DNA from: an uncultured Porphyromonadaceae bacterium
GTDB taxonomy: Bacteria; Bacteroidota; Bacteroidia; Bacteroidales; Muribaculaceae
Reading direction: 5' to 3'
NCBI GenBank assembly: GCA_902495075.1
Contig: CABUVO010000003.1
Location: 124,001-188,000 of the forward strand
DNA length: 64,000 bases
A model generated the notes under the pieces. It was not told the DNA's origin. It did not search any database and saw nothing but the letters and a program-made list of their open reading frames with translations. Both the position numbers and the translations under genes were made by a program. Shown one piece after another: positions 32,912-42,267 of this stretch (the stretch's first letter is position 1; each line of letters starts with the position of its first letter).

Positions 32912-35371
32912 GTGATGAAATTAAGGTATTTTCTAATGGCGGGGATGCTGGCATGCCCCGCTATATTGTGTGCGAAAGGCACAGTTACAGGTAAAATAAT
33001 AAACAAAGGAACCGGCGAACCTATGGATTTCGTGACAGTCCAGGTGTTCGATTCAACCGGTAAAAAGCCATATCAGATAGTTGCTTCCTCCGACAGCGAG
33101 GGTAAGTTTACCCTTCCGTCACTTTCCGATGGTTCATACATGATAAAGATAATGAACGTTGGCAGTATCAACCAGGAGCGCCCCGTAAAGATTGTCGGTG
33201 GAAACATTGATCTCGGCACAATTGCCCTCGTTGACGATTCGAAAGTTCTCAAGGAAGTTGTTGTAGAAGGGATACGCAGCCAGATGCGTTTCGAGCTTGA
33301 TAGGAAAGTATTCACCGTAGACGCCAACATCGCGGCTGCCGGTCAGAGCGCAAGCGAACTCCTCGAATCCATTCCTTCTGTGGAAGTTGATCAGGATGGT
33401 GAGGTTTCACTCCGAGGCAACAGTTCGGTAACGATATGGATCAACGGAAAGGATTCTGGACTTACAGCCGACAACCGCGCCCAGATTCTCGAACAGATCC
33501 CGGGCGAAAGCATCGACCGCATCGAAGTAATCACCAATCCCTCTGCCAAATATAGCCCTGAAGGAACTGCCGGCATCATCAATATTATACTGAAGAAAGA
33601 CCGTCGCGGCGGTTATTTCGGAAGCGCTGAAATCGGAGGCAACACTCGTGGCGGTGCCAATGCATCTGCGAATATCAACTACAACACAAAGAAGTGGGAC
33701 ACGTTTGCATCAGTCGGATTCCGTATGCGCCACGGCACGGGAGGATCGGAAACACGTCGACTCTTCGATGACGGCACATTCACAAACTCCGACGGCGAGA
33801 GCCGCTCACACGGCAACAACCTTTTCTTCCGCCTTGGAGCCACATATCATCTTACCGACGAAGATGAATTTTACGTAAACGGCTTCGGGATGTTCGGCCG
33901 GCGATATGGAAGAAGCACCACGGATTATTCCGCCAACCGTCCCGACCATTGGCTGAGCGACATCCAGATATCGAGAAACCACGGTATTTCTCGCGGAGCA
34001 CACGTGGAATGGGGATATACGCGCCGCTGGAACGACAATCATTCGCTTGAAACAATGGTCAGCTTCAACCATTGGGGCGGTCCCTCGTGGAATTCATATA
34101 GTGAGACCGAGACATGGGCAGACGAAACTGAGACCCGCCAATATCGCGAACAGACAATGCCAATCAACGTGAACACATGGGAGGCAAAGGTGGATTACAC
34201 CAACAAACTTACGGAATGGCTCAAGCTCGAAGCCGGATACAATGGCAATTACAGCCACGAAAACACACCCAACACCACCTACAAACTTTATCCCGACGGT
34301 GAATATAAACTTGCTGAAGAACTTTACAACCGTTTCATCTACACCAACAATGTATCTGCCCTGTATCTCACATTAGGAGGCAAGGTAAAGGATTTCAGTT
34401 TCTCGGCAGGATTGCGTTCCGAGTCTTGGCAGGTAAGAAGCCGCTCGCTCGCTTATGGAGAAGATCGTAAAGATGTGCCTGAATTCAAAAAGAACTTCTT
34501 CGCTCTGTTCCCTTCGGTGTTCCTATCCTACTCTCTTCCCAAAGACAACGAAGTGCAGATCAACTATACACGGCGCATACGCCGTCCGTGGGGAGGAATG
34601 CTGAATTCTTTCCACAACATCTCTGACCCGACAAGCATTTCCTATGGTAATCCTGAGCTTGAACCCCAGTATTCAAACTCTTTCGAGCTCAATTATCTGA
34701 AAAGCTGGACATACCATATGATTTCCTTCTCGGCATATATCCGCACGGCTGAAAACATGATGAACCGCATTGCATATATGGATAACGATGTAATGTATTC
34801 AACATGGGCGAATGTCTCCAAAATGGCGAACTCCGGCTGTGAGATTGTAGTGAAGAATTCCCTCTTCCGTAGCAAACTCGATCTCACCACCACCGTGAAC
34901 CTCTATAACAACCATATCAGCGGTTGGAATTATGATTTCATCACCGAAAGCGGCAACACAGTGCATATCTCCAACGACAAGCAGAACAGTTTTGCCTGGG
35001 ACGCACGCATCATGGCGAATGTAAAGCTTCCTTGGTCGCTTTCTTTCCAAGCTACGGGACGTTACTCTTCCGAACATAAAGAGGCGCAGGGATCGCATCA
35101 GGGTGGATGGAGCGTAGATGCCGGTCTCCGCAAGATAGCGGGCAACTGGTCGTTCTCTCTCAATTGCCGCGACATCTTCGATTCGCGCAAATGGGAAAGC
35201 ACAATATACGGACCAGGCTACACACAGACTTCAAAACGTTGGCGCACAGGACGCATATTGAGCCTTACCATCAAATACTCATTCGGCAATATGAAGGCAA
35301 ACAAAAAAGGGAACCGCAATGATTCTGGCGAACCAATGGGCGGCTCCGGATATGAGGAAGGGATGGAGTAA
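32912..35371 (+). CDS. TonB-dependent-type outer membrane beta-barrel family protein
   Basis: An 819-residue outer-membrane protein. A signal peptide (to about residue 22, ILCAKG) is followed by a carboxypeptidase-regulatory-like domain (GTVTGKIINKGTGEPMDFV). A plug domain covers about residues 110-220 (ASELLESIPSVEVDQDGEVSLRG, then IDRIEVITNPSAKYSPEGTAGIINI). The C-terminal barrel is of the OMP_b-brl_3 type (PF14905). It lacks a SusD partner, so it is more like the receptor class used for metals, siderophores or peptides. The substrate is unknown. A heptamer array begins immediately after the stop. Confidence 0.88.
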   Translation: MMKLRYFLMAGMLACPAILCAKGTVTGKIINKGTGEPMDFVTVQVFDSTGKKPYQIVASSDSEGKFTLPSLSDGSYMIKIMNVGSINQERPVKIVGGNIDLGTIALVDDSKVLKEVVVEGIRSQMRFELDRKVFTVDANIAAAGQSASELLESIPSVEVDQDGEVSLRGNSSVTIWINGKDSGLTADNRAQILEQIPGESIDRIEVITNPSAKYSPEGTAGIINIILKKDRRGGYFGSAEIGGNTRGGANASANINYNTKKWDTFASVGFRMRHGTGGSETRRLFDDGTFTNSDGESRSHGNNLFFRLGATYHLTDEDEFYVNGFGMFGRRYGRSTTDYSANRPDHWLSDIQISRNHGISRGAHVEWGYTRRWNDNHSLETMVSFNHWGGPSWNSYSETETWADETETRQYREQTMPINVNTWEAKVDYTNKLTEWLKLEAGYNGNYSHENTPNTTYKLYPDGEYKLAEELYNRFIYTNNVSALYLTLGGKVKDFSFSAGLRSESWQVRSRSLAYGEDRKDVPEFKKNFFALFPSVFLSYSLPKDNEVQINYTRRIRRPWGGMLNSFHNISDPTSISYGNPELEPQYSNSFELNYLKSWTYHMISFSAYIRTAENMMNRIAYMDNDVMYSTWANVSKMANSGCEIVVKNSLFRSKLDLTTTVNLYNNHISGWNYDFITESGNTVHISNDKQNSFAWDARIMANVKLPWSLSFQATGRYSSEHKEAQGSHQGGWSVDAGLRKIAGNWSFSLNCRDIFDSRKWESTIYGPGYTQTSKRWRTGRILSLTIKYSFGNMKANKKGNRNDSGEPMGGSGYEEGME

Positions 35372-35420
35372 TTAATGGTTAATAATTAATGGTTAATAAT
35401 TAATAATTAATGGTTATTAA
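35372..35420 (+). repeat. Heptamer array, unit TTAATGG/TTAATAA
   Basis: Seven units in strict register: TTAATGG, TTAATAA, TTAATGG, TTAATAA, TTAATAA, TTAATGG, TTATTAA. It starts with the base after the receptor stop codon and fills the gap to the convergent gene. Confidence 0.88.
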
Positions 35421-35422
35421 TT

Positions 35423-35986
35423 TTAGAGGTTGAAATAGAAGGTACCGGTTGGGAGGACGGTGTAGAAGGAATATTCCACGCCACGGAGATAATAATCAGT
35501 ATTATAAGCCGGCGTGTCAACACCGCGGTCCCATTGATCGGTCCAGGGATTCCAGGCGTTCAATACATTGACGATGTATTGGACGCCATTATATTGATAG
35601 CTTACTGTCAACGGCAGCACTCGCCATATGCCCTGCGCATCATAACCGCACGCCACGACTTTTGTGACACCTTGATCAGACAGACCGGCATTGATTGTAG
35701 GCTGCACTACTATCGTAGGACTATTGTTCCAATCGGAATACCATGGACTACCCCAGTTGCCGGGATACATCGGACCTGGGTTCCAACCGATGCCGTTGGG
35801 TCCCATCGGACCACCCATATTCGGACGGAAGCTGCCACCCGACCCTGGAGCCGGAAGACTGTTCTGCGCCATCACACCGAAAGCGGAGACCGCCATAAAC
35901 AGAAATGCCATGACACCTCTTGCCAGTCCTCTACGCGTCAATCCTTTCCGCGTTGATCCTTTCGAGAATAAATTATGTGTTTTCAT
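35423..35986 (-). CDS. Secreted protein of unknown function
   Basis: A 187-residue protein with a basic signal peptide (RRGLARGVMAFLFMAVSAFG, then VMAQ). A Gly/Pro/Met/Asn-rich linker covers about residues 48-90 (NMGGPMGPNGIGWNPGPM). A compact C-terminal domain follows with VTKVVACGYDAQGIWRVLPL, NVLNAWNPWTDQWDRG and YLRGVEYSFYTVLPTGTFYF. I do not recognise a named family. The aromatic C-terminal domain suggests an outer-membrane or periplasmic beta structure. It lies between two operons with its own upstream gap of 243 bases. Confidence 0.7.
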   Translation of the reverse strand: MKTHNLFSKGSTRKGLTRRGLARGVMAFLFMAVSAFGVMAQNSLPAPGSGGSFRPNMGGPMGPNGIGWNPGPMYPGNWGSPWYSDWNNSPTIVVQPTINAGLSDQGVTKVVACGYDAQGIWRVLPLTVSYQYNGVQYIVNVLNAWNPWTDQWDRGVDTPAYNTDYYLRGVEYSFYTVLPTGTFYFNL

Positions 35987-36145
35987 AGCAATAAATCTTT
36001 TATAATCTTTTCATTCTTTTCATTAATAACAATCAACTCGCCCTAATTCCTCATTCCCTCCCTACCTTTTTACCATCACATCTCCCCTCCCCGGCTAATA
36101 TACCGGAGAATCAAAGTTCCGTCTCTCACCCGATACAAAACAAAC

Positions 36146-36177
36146 CGACTTCGACACTTTTTTAAGTGTCGAAGTCG
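36146..36177 (-). terminator. Terminator at the end of the carbohydrate-utilisation operon
   Basis: CGACTTCGACACTT (36146-36159) pairs perfectly with AAGTGTCGAAGTCG (36164-36177) around a TTTT loop. On the minus strand it follows the last operon gene and runs into a T-rich stretch. Confidence 0.82.
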
Positions 36178-36229
36178 CCTGTAAAGGTTGTTATTTCTTT
36201 ATGTTGTTATATCCTTACTGAGCAATATA

Positions 36230-37900
36230 TCAGCGCAACACCTTAAAAGATGCATAGTCTGTGCGGATAAGATATATACCACGAGACTTTCCGCTGAGGT
36301 TAACTTCACTTCCGCTACCGTGCCATACGACATTACCGCTAATATCGTAAACGATAATAGATGTGGATTCCTGCGCCAGACGATAAATGCCGTCACCTAC
36401 TTGGGCAATTGCCGTTTCCACCTGGAGCATGACATCCGACACACCAGAACCGGCACCCTGATCATATGCACCTACCGATATCATCTCAGGTCGCTCCTCA
36501 TTGCGCTGGTCAACAGTATCAATGACATCTACAGGACATTTATATTCAGTCTTGAACAATCCTGCGAAATCGTTTTTCTTAAAATATTGCGCCATCACTT
36601 GGGGCACAAGAACTTTGGAAAATCCACCTTTGTCTTGAAGACCCGAACGACCGAATATTGCATATGGTGTATTGGCACTTTTATAATCATCGTAACCAGG
36701 TATCACAACATCATTACTAAAATTGTCTACGAACGCCTCTCCTCCTGTCTCAGCCGCGAAGAAATCGCATTTCCCGAAAATATTTCCACCATCTGACACA
36801 AGCACATCGGAAACCTTGGTAGTCATCTCCGCAAGACTGATAGCGGCAATGTCCGGGTCATTTTCCATACCAAGCACATAGGAATTTATAATACGTATGG
36901 ATGGTGTTCCGGTAGCATATATTGCGCTGCCATTTGCGGGATATTCCTCACTATTGTCTGAAATTGTGGATGATGCGATATAAAGGCCTGTGGCATCGTT
37001 GATGTGTATTGCGCCTTGTTTGTAACCTTTGTTACCCGTGACAGTAGAGTTAATGATGTATACAGACCCAGCATTCACACGGATTGCACTTCCTCCTGCC
37101 ACCTTCCCTTCGCCAACTGCATTGTTGGACGCGACAAGACAGCGTTCAAGAGTAGCGGAAGGTTTGAAATACTTGTCTGCATCTCCACGTTTCGACTGGT
37201 TTACGGCAATACCTGCATCCTTCCCTGTGTTTTCTTCAAATATGCAGTCGATAAAATGTGTCTGCGAGCCTGAATTGGAGAATGCCGCGCCGGCATTCTC
37301 GCATTTGTTATTTCGGAAAATGCAGTTGCGCACAGTCACAGTACGGGTCATATCTACGTTCAAAGCTCCAAGTTCTGTCCCTTTTGTCCCGTTATAGTAG
37401 GCGTTCTGGAGTGTAAACCCTTCAATTAATACGCTTTGAGGAGCGGCAGCTGCCTCGCTTTTCACGTTCGTAGTCTGAACAAAGATAAGATTACGGACAT
37501 CGCCCCCGTCAGGGATACCATTATTGTTGCGATCACCATCAAGGATAGTTGGGGTATCCGACGGATAACTGATCTCCGGAACTTCAGTTCCTGTTAGATT
37601 TGTGGCATAGCCACCATGCAGGTTCACAGGATTGTTTTGCATTTTCAATCCGGTAACCAAAGCATTGCCACTCGCCTGCAAAGCGGGATATGTGTATTTG
37701 CCTCCGGCAAAATATACATCATCCCCTTTTGCCATCGAAGAAAAGGATGTGATGCAATCAGCGAGATTGAAGGCTGTTTCCCATGTTTTTCCGTCATTAC
37801 CGGACGGGGAATCTACTTTCACGAACCATTTACCCGCATAAGTTTGGGGCAATGCTACGCACATCATTGATGTGGTAATAAGTAATGCTTTAAATTTCAT
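36230..37900 (-). CDS. Secreted right-handed beta-helix protein with sorting-like C-terminus
   Basis: A 556-residue exported protein (signal ending QTYAGKW). Residues about 25-400 form a pectate-lyase-like parallel beta-helix of short repeats: VLIEGFTLQNAYYNG, VTVRNCIFRNNKCENAG, THFIDCIFEENTGKDAG and VYIINSTVTGNKGYKQG. The last 60 residues (YDISGNVVWHGSGSEVNLSG, then SRGIYLIRTDYASFKVLR) resemble a type IX secretion sorting domain. The first 250 residues are clearly paralogous to the N-terminal part of the next upstream protein (both begin with a WFVKVD segment and share YFAGG/CFAGG and PTILDGD/PTLFLGD). A glycan-binding or lyase role is plausible; no catalytic residues are evident. Confidence 0.75.
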   Translation of the reverse strand: MKFKALLITTSMMCVALPQTYAGKWFVKVDSPSGNDGKTWETAFNLADCITSFSSMAKGDDVYFAGGKYTYPALQASGNALVTGLKMQNNPVNLHGGYATNLTGTEVPEISYPSDTPTILDGDRNNNGIPDGGDVRNLIFVQTTNVKSEAAAAPQSVLIEGFTLQNAYYNGTKGTELGALNVDMTRTVTVRNCIFRNNKCENAGAAFSNSGSQTHFIDCIFEENTGKDAGIAVNQSKRGDADKYFKPSATLERCLVASNNAVGEGKVAGGSAIRVNAGSVYIINSTVTGNKGYKQGAIHINDATGLYIASSTISDNSEEYPANGSAIYATGTPSIRIINSYVLGMENDPDIAAISLAEMTTKVSDVLVSDGGNIFGKCDFFAAETGGEAFVDNFSNDVVIPGYDDYKSANTPYAIFGRSGLQDKGGFSKVLVPQVMAQYFKKNDFAGLFKTEYKCPVDVIDTVDQRNEERPEMISVGAYDQGAGSGVSDVMLQVETAIAQVGDGIYRLAQESTSIIVYDISGNVVWHGSGSEVNLSGKSRGIYLIRTDYASFKVLR

Positions 37901-37952
37901 ATAATATCCAAATTTAATGGTTGTTTTTCAGAATTTGAGACTTCAAGAGTGT

Positions 37953-40373
37953 TTATTTAAGAGTGGAATAATTCCGTGCCACATCGTATGCGGAAATACC
38001 CTCCTTGTCAAGATTGGTTTTGTATCCCGGACCTCCTCCTGCTACATAGCCATTGCTCTCACCTAAAAGCGAGGGGCTTACCCAAAATGAATAAAGATGT
38101 GCATTATCGAAAATGAAGCGTATCTTCACCGGTTTACCTGCAAACTCCGATATGTTATCATTATCCCGCCATTCAAGACGATATATCGTAGAGTCAACAG
38201 ACATCGGCAAGCAGTCAGCAGCAGAATATCCCTCTATTACGTTGCCGTCTTCATCCAAAATTTCAGCCTTAAGCGAACCTTCCGAACAATCAGCATTGAC
38301 AAACAGATAAGATCCATCGAAGCATACCGGGCGCGTAATGACAACAGCAGAAGCACCCTGCGTCGCTGAAAGAGAACAGAAACCATCACGACGCAACGTT
38401 GCGATTCCTGTACCACTGTTGGCGTGCATGCCATATCCTGTTCCCGGGCGCGTCTCATCCCCTCTGAATCCAATATAATAGAACCGCAGCTGATCACCTA
38501 CTACAGAACAAATGCCTCCAACCGACTGCACATATCCTTTGTCCCAGGCATCCCCACCGCTTGAAGGGATGAATGAAGTCCGATCATCGGGGCGCTGCCA
38601 ATGAAAACCATCACGGCTAAAAGCCACTTTCAGATCAGTCCGTTTTGGAATGCCTCGAGCTTTACATTCTTCGTTCTGCGGACCGAGAAATATCTGTAGC
38701 ATCCCAAGCATAACGCTTTCATATGCCACGGCGTTAACATTATACAATTCAGGCGTAATGCCCACCTCAGGAGCCGGCTCATCTAAATTATCAGCACCAC
38801 ACCAATAAACCACATTCCGACCATTCCACACCGCGCCTGATAAAAAATTGGAGCTCTCCCGATACCAACGATTACGACCATGTGGTGCCGGTGCCAATCC
38901 TCCTCCATTGCGCAGACTGAACACATACTTCTTTCTAAATGGATTATAGAACATTGTGGAACGGTCGCCGGAAGCACCGGAGCGTATAAGATTATTCCAA
39001 TGGATTCCGTCAGAAGAGATGGCTGCGTAGCCGTAAACATTACTTTCGGCTTTGTCGTTTGGTGGACGAAAATAAATCTTATATCTTTCGTATGCCGGAG
39101 CATCATAATCTACTACCACACCGGATGAGTTTGGGGCATATCCGGGAATAATCTGATTAAGCACTCCTATCCCCAATGTAGGGCGTTCCCAATTCAGACC
39201 GTCACGGCTTGTGGCATACGCCTGGGCGTTGAGCCAACCTGCCTCATACCACATCTGCCATTGTTTCTGCTCTTCGTTCCAATAGATACCTCCGTCTTTG
39301 GGGGCAGCCCCCGGATTTCCGGCAGCATATTGCTCAAGTGTAGTCTCGACTTTCAATATGGGATTGGCGGAGTATTTTTCCGGACGATACCATTTACGTT
39401 CGATTCCCAGAGCCGAGGATATCAGAAAATCATCAACAAACAATTGTCTGCCAACATTGATCGGAATAACAGCCGGGATATTTTCCTCCTCCAGATAAGG
39501 AACCGGCATCGGTTCACGCGACTGTGGAGACATCGTTTTCGGAGGCCATACAGAGGGGAGCACAATCCCATTATAAAGCGTTTCAGGCGTGTTTCCACCT
39601 TCGGGATATTCATCAGTAGCGGTAAGCATATTGTCCTCGATGAGGGTACGATCTACAATAAGTGCCGGCGTATATACTTTTTGAGCAAGAGTGGCTTCGT
39701 CTGCACGTATCGCCGCTCCATCAGTACCAGCCTTATTCCCTTTAAATATGCAATCCACCACTTTAACTTCAGAACCCAACACATTTAGTGCTGCCCCTCC
39801 GCTATAGAGGGCGCGGTTGCCCTCCAAAATGCAGTGCTGAAGCGTTACACCACGACTGAGATACACGCTTACTGCTCCACATTCTTGAGGATTCCGGGCT
39901 TCATAGAAACATCCGGATATAGTGAAACCCTCTATTACTATGTTACGTTCGGCATCCGGAGATGCGCTTCCATCGATACGGATAAAATTGCGAACGTCAT
40001 AGTCATCAGGTTGTCCACTACCGTTGCTATCTCCAAGAAAGAGCGTAGGGGTTTCTGTTGGATATTTCAGTTCCGGAACCTGGTTTATGCGCAGATTTGT
40101 CGGGAAACCTCCCTTTAGAATAATGTTGCGGTGTTTTATGTTAATGGGATTTACCACATTGGAGCGATAAACACCTCCGGCAAAACAGACCATGTCTCCT
40201 TCTGCAATAGTACCATCTGAAAGTTTGGTGAGGAAAGTATCGAAATTCCACGATGTTGTCCACATCGTGCCAGAAGTAGAGGTTCCTCCGTCAACTTTTA
40301 CAAACCAAGTTGAAGCATTGCAGCCGAAGGCTGCCGCTAATGTCCAGATTAATATTGATAAAACTCTTTTCAT
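37953..40373 (-). CDS. Fusion of a beta-helix domain with a glycoside-hydrolase-like propeller domain
   Basis: An 806-residue exported protein. Residues about 20-260 are a beta-helix paralogous to the downstream gene product (FVKVDGGTSTSGTMWTTSW, then VIEGFTISGCFYE). Residues about 265-806 are homologous along their length to the 566-residue protein encoded at 43209-44909: NGIVLPSVWPP against NGVILSETWPP, GRQLFVDDFLI, WYEAGWLNAQAYATSRDGLNWERP, DRSTMFYNPFRKKYVFSLRN, and GDQLRFYYIGFRG. The repeated aromatic/Asp pattern recalls GH32/GH43-like five-bladed propellers; the exact GH family is unsettled. It overlaps the MFS gene by ATGA. Confidence 0.78.
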   Translation of the reverse strand: MKRVLSILIWTLAAAFGCNASTWFVKVDGGTSTSGTMWTTSWNFDTFLTKLSDGTIAEGDMVCFAGGVYRSNVVNPINIKHRNIILKGGFPTNLRINQVPELKYPTETPTLFLGDSNGSGQPDDYDVRNFIRIDGSASPDAERNIVIEGFTISGCFYEARNPQECGAVSVYLSRGVTLQHCILEGNRALYSGGAALNVLGSEVKVVDCIFKGNKAGTDGAAIRADEATLAQKVYTPALIVDRTLIEDNMLTATDEYPEGGNTPETLYNGIVLPSVWPPKTMSPQSREPMPVPYLEEENIPAVIPINVGRQLFVDDFLISSALGIERKWYRPEKYSANPILKVETTLEQYAAGNPGAAPKDGGIYWNEEQKQWQMWYEAGWLNAQAYATSRDGLNWERPTLGIGVLNQIIPGYAPNSSGVVVDYDAPAYERYKIYFRPPNDKAESNVYGYAAISSDGIHWNNLIRSGASGDRSTMFYNPFRKKYVFSLRNGGGLAPAPHGRNRWYRESSNFLSGAVWNGRNVVYWCGADNLDEPAPEVGITPELYNVNAVAYESVMLGMLQIFLGPQNEECKARGIPKRTDLKVAFSRDGFHWQRPDDRTSFIPSSGGDAWDKGYVQSVGGICSVVGDQLRFYYIGFRGDETRPGTGYGMHANSGTGIATLRRDGFCSLSATQGASAVVITRPVCFDGSYLFVNADCSEGSLKAEILDEDGNVIEGYSAADCLPMSVDSTIYRLEWRDNDNISEFAGKPVKIRFIFDNAHLYSFWVSPSLLGESNGYVAGGGPGYKTNLDKEGISAYDVARNYSTLK

Positions 40374-41662
40374 TGTTCCAAAAGTTCTAAATTTCCATAA
40401 TTGGATTCAGTATCTTGATGCGAATCGGTCATGTCATCGGTAACAGGACGAAGCACTTTTATTTCAAGAAATACGGAAATTGCGACAGCGGCTATCATTG
40501 CAACAAAAACAGTGTTCTGATATCCCCCTTTCAATGCGTATCCGAGAATATCGGTTATTAACGCTCCGGCTGCGATACCTACGAAATTCATGATCCCATA
40601 GCAAGTTGCCCTGCTTCGAGAAGGGAAGAACTGACAGATAATGGGCATATTGTTGGTGTCATACATTCCGAATCCCAACCCGAATAAGATACCCCCTGCA
40701 AGTATCGGCACCAGACTGCCGGAGAAAAGAATCAACAATAACGCAGGGATAATCATTCCAAGACCTGTTGCTGAAGTGTATACACGTCCTCGTAGCGTTC
40801 GTTTAACCCATCTGTCAGAAATCCAACCTCCGGCAAAGACTCCGACAAACGATGACATCGCCAGCGTAACAGTCCACATCGGACCGACAGTTTCCATTTT
40901 AATTCCCAGACTGTCGCAAATCATTGTGGGCATCCAGTTTTTAGTAACCCAACCCGGCAAATTCAATGCGGCAAAGTAGAAAATCATCACCCAGAACGCA
41001 GTGTGACGAATAAGGATAATCCACTGTGCCCTTCTTCTCGCGCCGTTAGGCACTGTGCTTCCGACAGCTGTCGTCAATTGCGGTCTGTTTTCCTTCTCAT
41101 GAAGCAACAATGCCAACACAACAGCATACACAATCCCTATGATTCCAAAGATATGGAAAGTAAATTGCCATGAGGCGTGGGCAGAGATGGTTGCTCCAAA
41201 CCCGCCTATCGCCTGACCAAGATAGATGCCTGAGGTAAGTGCCCCCACGGCAATTGAGCGCGATGGTCCGCAATGATAATCAGCCACAAGCGACAAGGCA
41301 GCCGGGATATAAAAAGCTTCACTTATACCCATAACACCACGCAACACATACATAGTGTCGATATCATAGGTATAGCCCATAAGCAATGTTACTCCCGACC
41401 ACACTGCCAGGCTAAAAATGATGAGCCATTTACGGTTGATACGATCAGCGATTACGCCCGACAACGGACTCATGAAAGCATATACCCACAAGAATATTGC
41501 CATAAGCCGTCCGTAATTGGTTATGTCGCGAAGCGCTTCAATATCTTCCATCATGTAGGGACGCATCGTGGCAAGCATCTGCCGATCAAGATAATTGAGC
41601 AGTGACACCACGGCAAGCAATACCACCACAAGCCACGGATAGAATTTTTTGTTCTTAAGCAT
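40370..41662 (-). CDS. MFS sugar/organic-anion transporter
   Basis: A 430-residue carrier with 12 hydrophobic segments. LNYLDRQMLATMRPYM in the first helix region, PLSGVIADRINRKWLIIFSL (the MFS motif A loop), and the large central loop match the ACS-type (anion:cation symporter) branch used for hexuronates, sialic acids and related acids. It would carry the product released by the surface enzymes through the inner membrane. It is coupled by overlaps on both sides (1 base with the YhcH gene, 4 bases with the fusion gene). The exact sugar is not determined. Confidence 0.85.
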   Translation of the reverse strand: MLKNKKFYPWLVVVLLAVVSLLNYLDRQMLATMRPYMMEDIEALRDITNYGRLMAIFLWVYAFMSPLSGVIADRINRKWLIIFSLAVWSGVTLLMGYTYDIDTMYVLRGVMGISEAFYIPAALSLVADYHCGPSRSIAVGALTSGIYLGQAIGGFGATISAHASWQFTFHIFGIIGIVYAVVLALLLHEKENRPQLTTAVGSTVPNGARRRAQWIILIRHTAFWVMIFYFAALNLPGWVTKNWMPTMICDSLGIKMETVGPMWTVTLAMSSFVGVFAGGWISDRWVKRTLRGRVYTSATGLGMIIPALLLILFSGSLVPILAGGILFGLGFGMYDTNNMPIICQFFPSRSRATCYGIMNFVGIAAGALITDILGYALKGGYQNTVFVAMIAAVAISVFLEIKVLRPVTDDMTDSHQDTESNYGNLELLEQ

Positions 41663-42261
41663 CAGTTTTTAATCTTAATTACAATTTTTCGTACTGTTCG
41701 TTCTCCACTACCATCCGCGTTTTTCATACTTGGACGATGAGGGTCATCGGGGAAAAATACAAAATATTTAGAAGGAGTGGTCGTATCGTATTCTGCGCCT
41801 TGCACGTCAGCGGCTTGATAAAATTCTATGTCATCGACATATGGCACTGATATTGTCATAAAATCAGGCGTGGCGATTCCCATTTTCTCCGTGCCCACAG
41901 GCACATATTGCAAGTCGATATAACGCCGATGCGCCTCAAACCGGCAGGAATCCGCATCTTTGGGTAGATATTCCTGCACTATGGCATACACCTCAGCATC
42001 CGGAAGCAAATCGTAGGTGCCGCATTGAATGCTGTCGGGACGAAGACCGGCTTTCTCAAGAAAATCGAACGCCTCTTTCCATCTCTCAGGATAGGAAGCA
42101 ATATGGTTTAGAACTTTGTCATTATCGCAAATCTGTGATAAGGTTACTTCTGTATTGCCATAAGAAAACTTGTTATTCATGCTCGTATTGGAGTTATTAC
42201 ATGAAATTGTCGTGACGGCACCAATTAGCACCACCATAAAAATTGAAGAAAAGGCTTTCAT
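41662..42261 (-). CDS. YhcH/YjgK/YiaL family protein with lipoprotein signal
   Basis: A 199-residue protein. The C-terminal 150 residues match the YhcH (DUF386) family: the conserved FEAHRRYIDLQYV, and FFPDDPHRPSM. E. coli YhcH (NanQ) speeds sialic-acid anomerisation in the cytoplasm. Here the protein begins with a hydrophobic signal (FMVVLIGAVTTISC) and a lipobox-like Cys 21 followed by NNSNTSMNN, so it appears to be exported and lipid-anchored. Its stop overlaps the MFS start by one base (TGATG). It follows the DapA-family gene by 6 bases. Confidence 0.82.
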   Translation of the reverse strand: MKAFSSIFMVVLIGAVTTISCNNSNTSMNNKFSYGNTEVTLSQICDNDKVLNHIASYPERWKEAFDFLEKAGLRPDSIQCGTYDLLPDAEVYAIVQEYLPKDADSCRFEAHRRYIDLQYVPVGTEKMGIATPDFMTISVPYVDDIEFYQAADVQGAEYDTTTPSKYFVFFPDDPHRPSMKNADGSGERTVRKIVIKIKN

Positions 42262-42267
42262 AATCCT

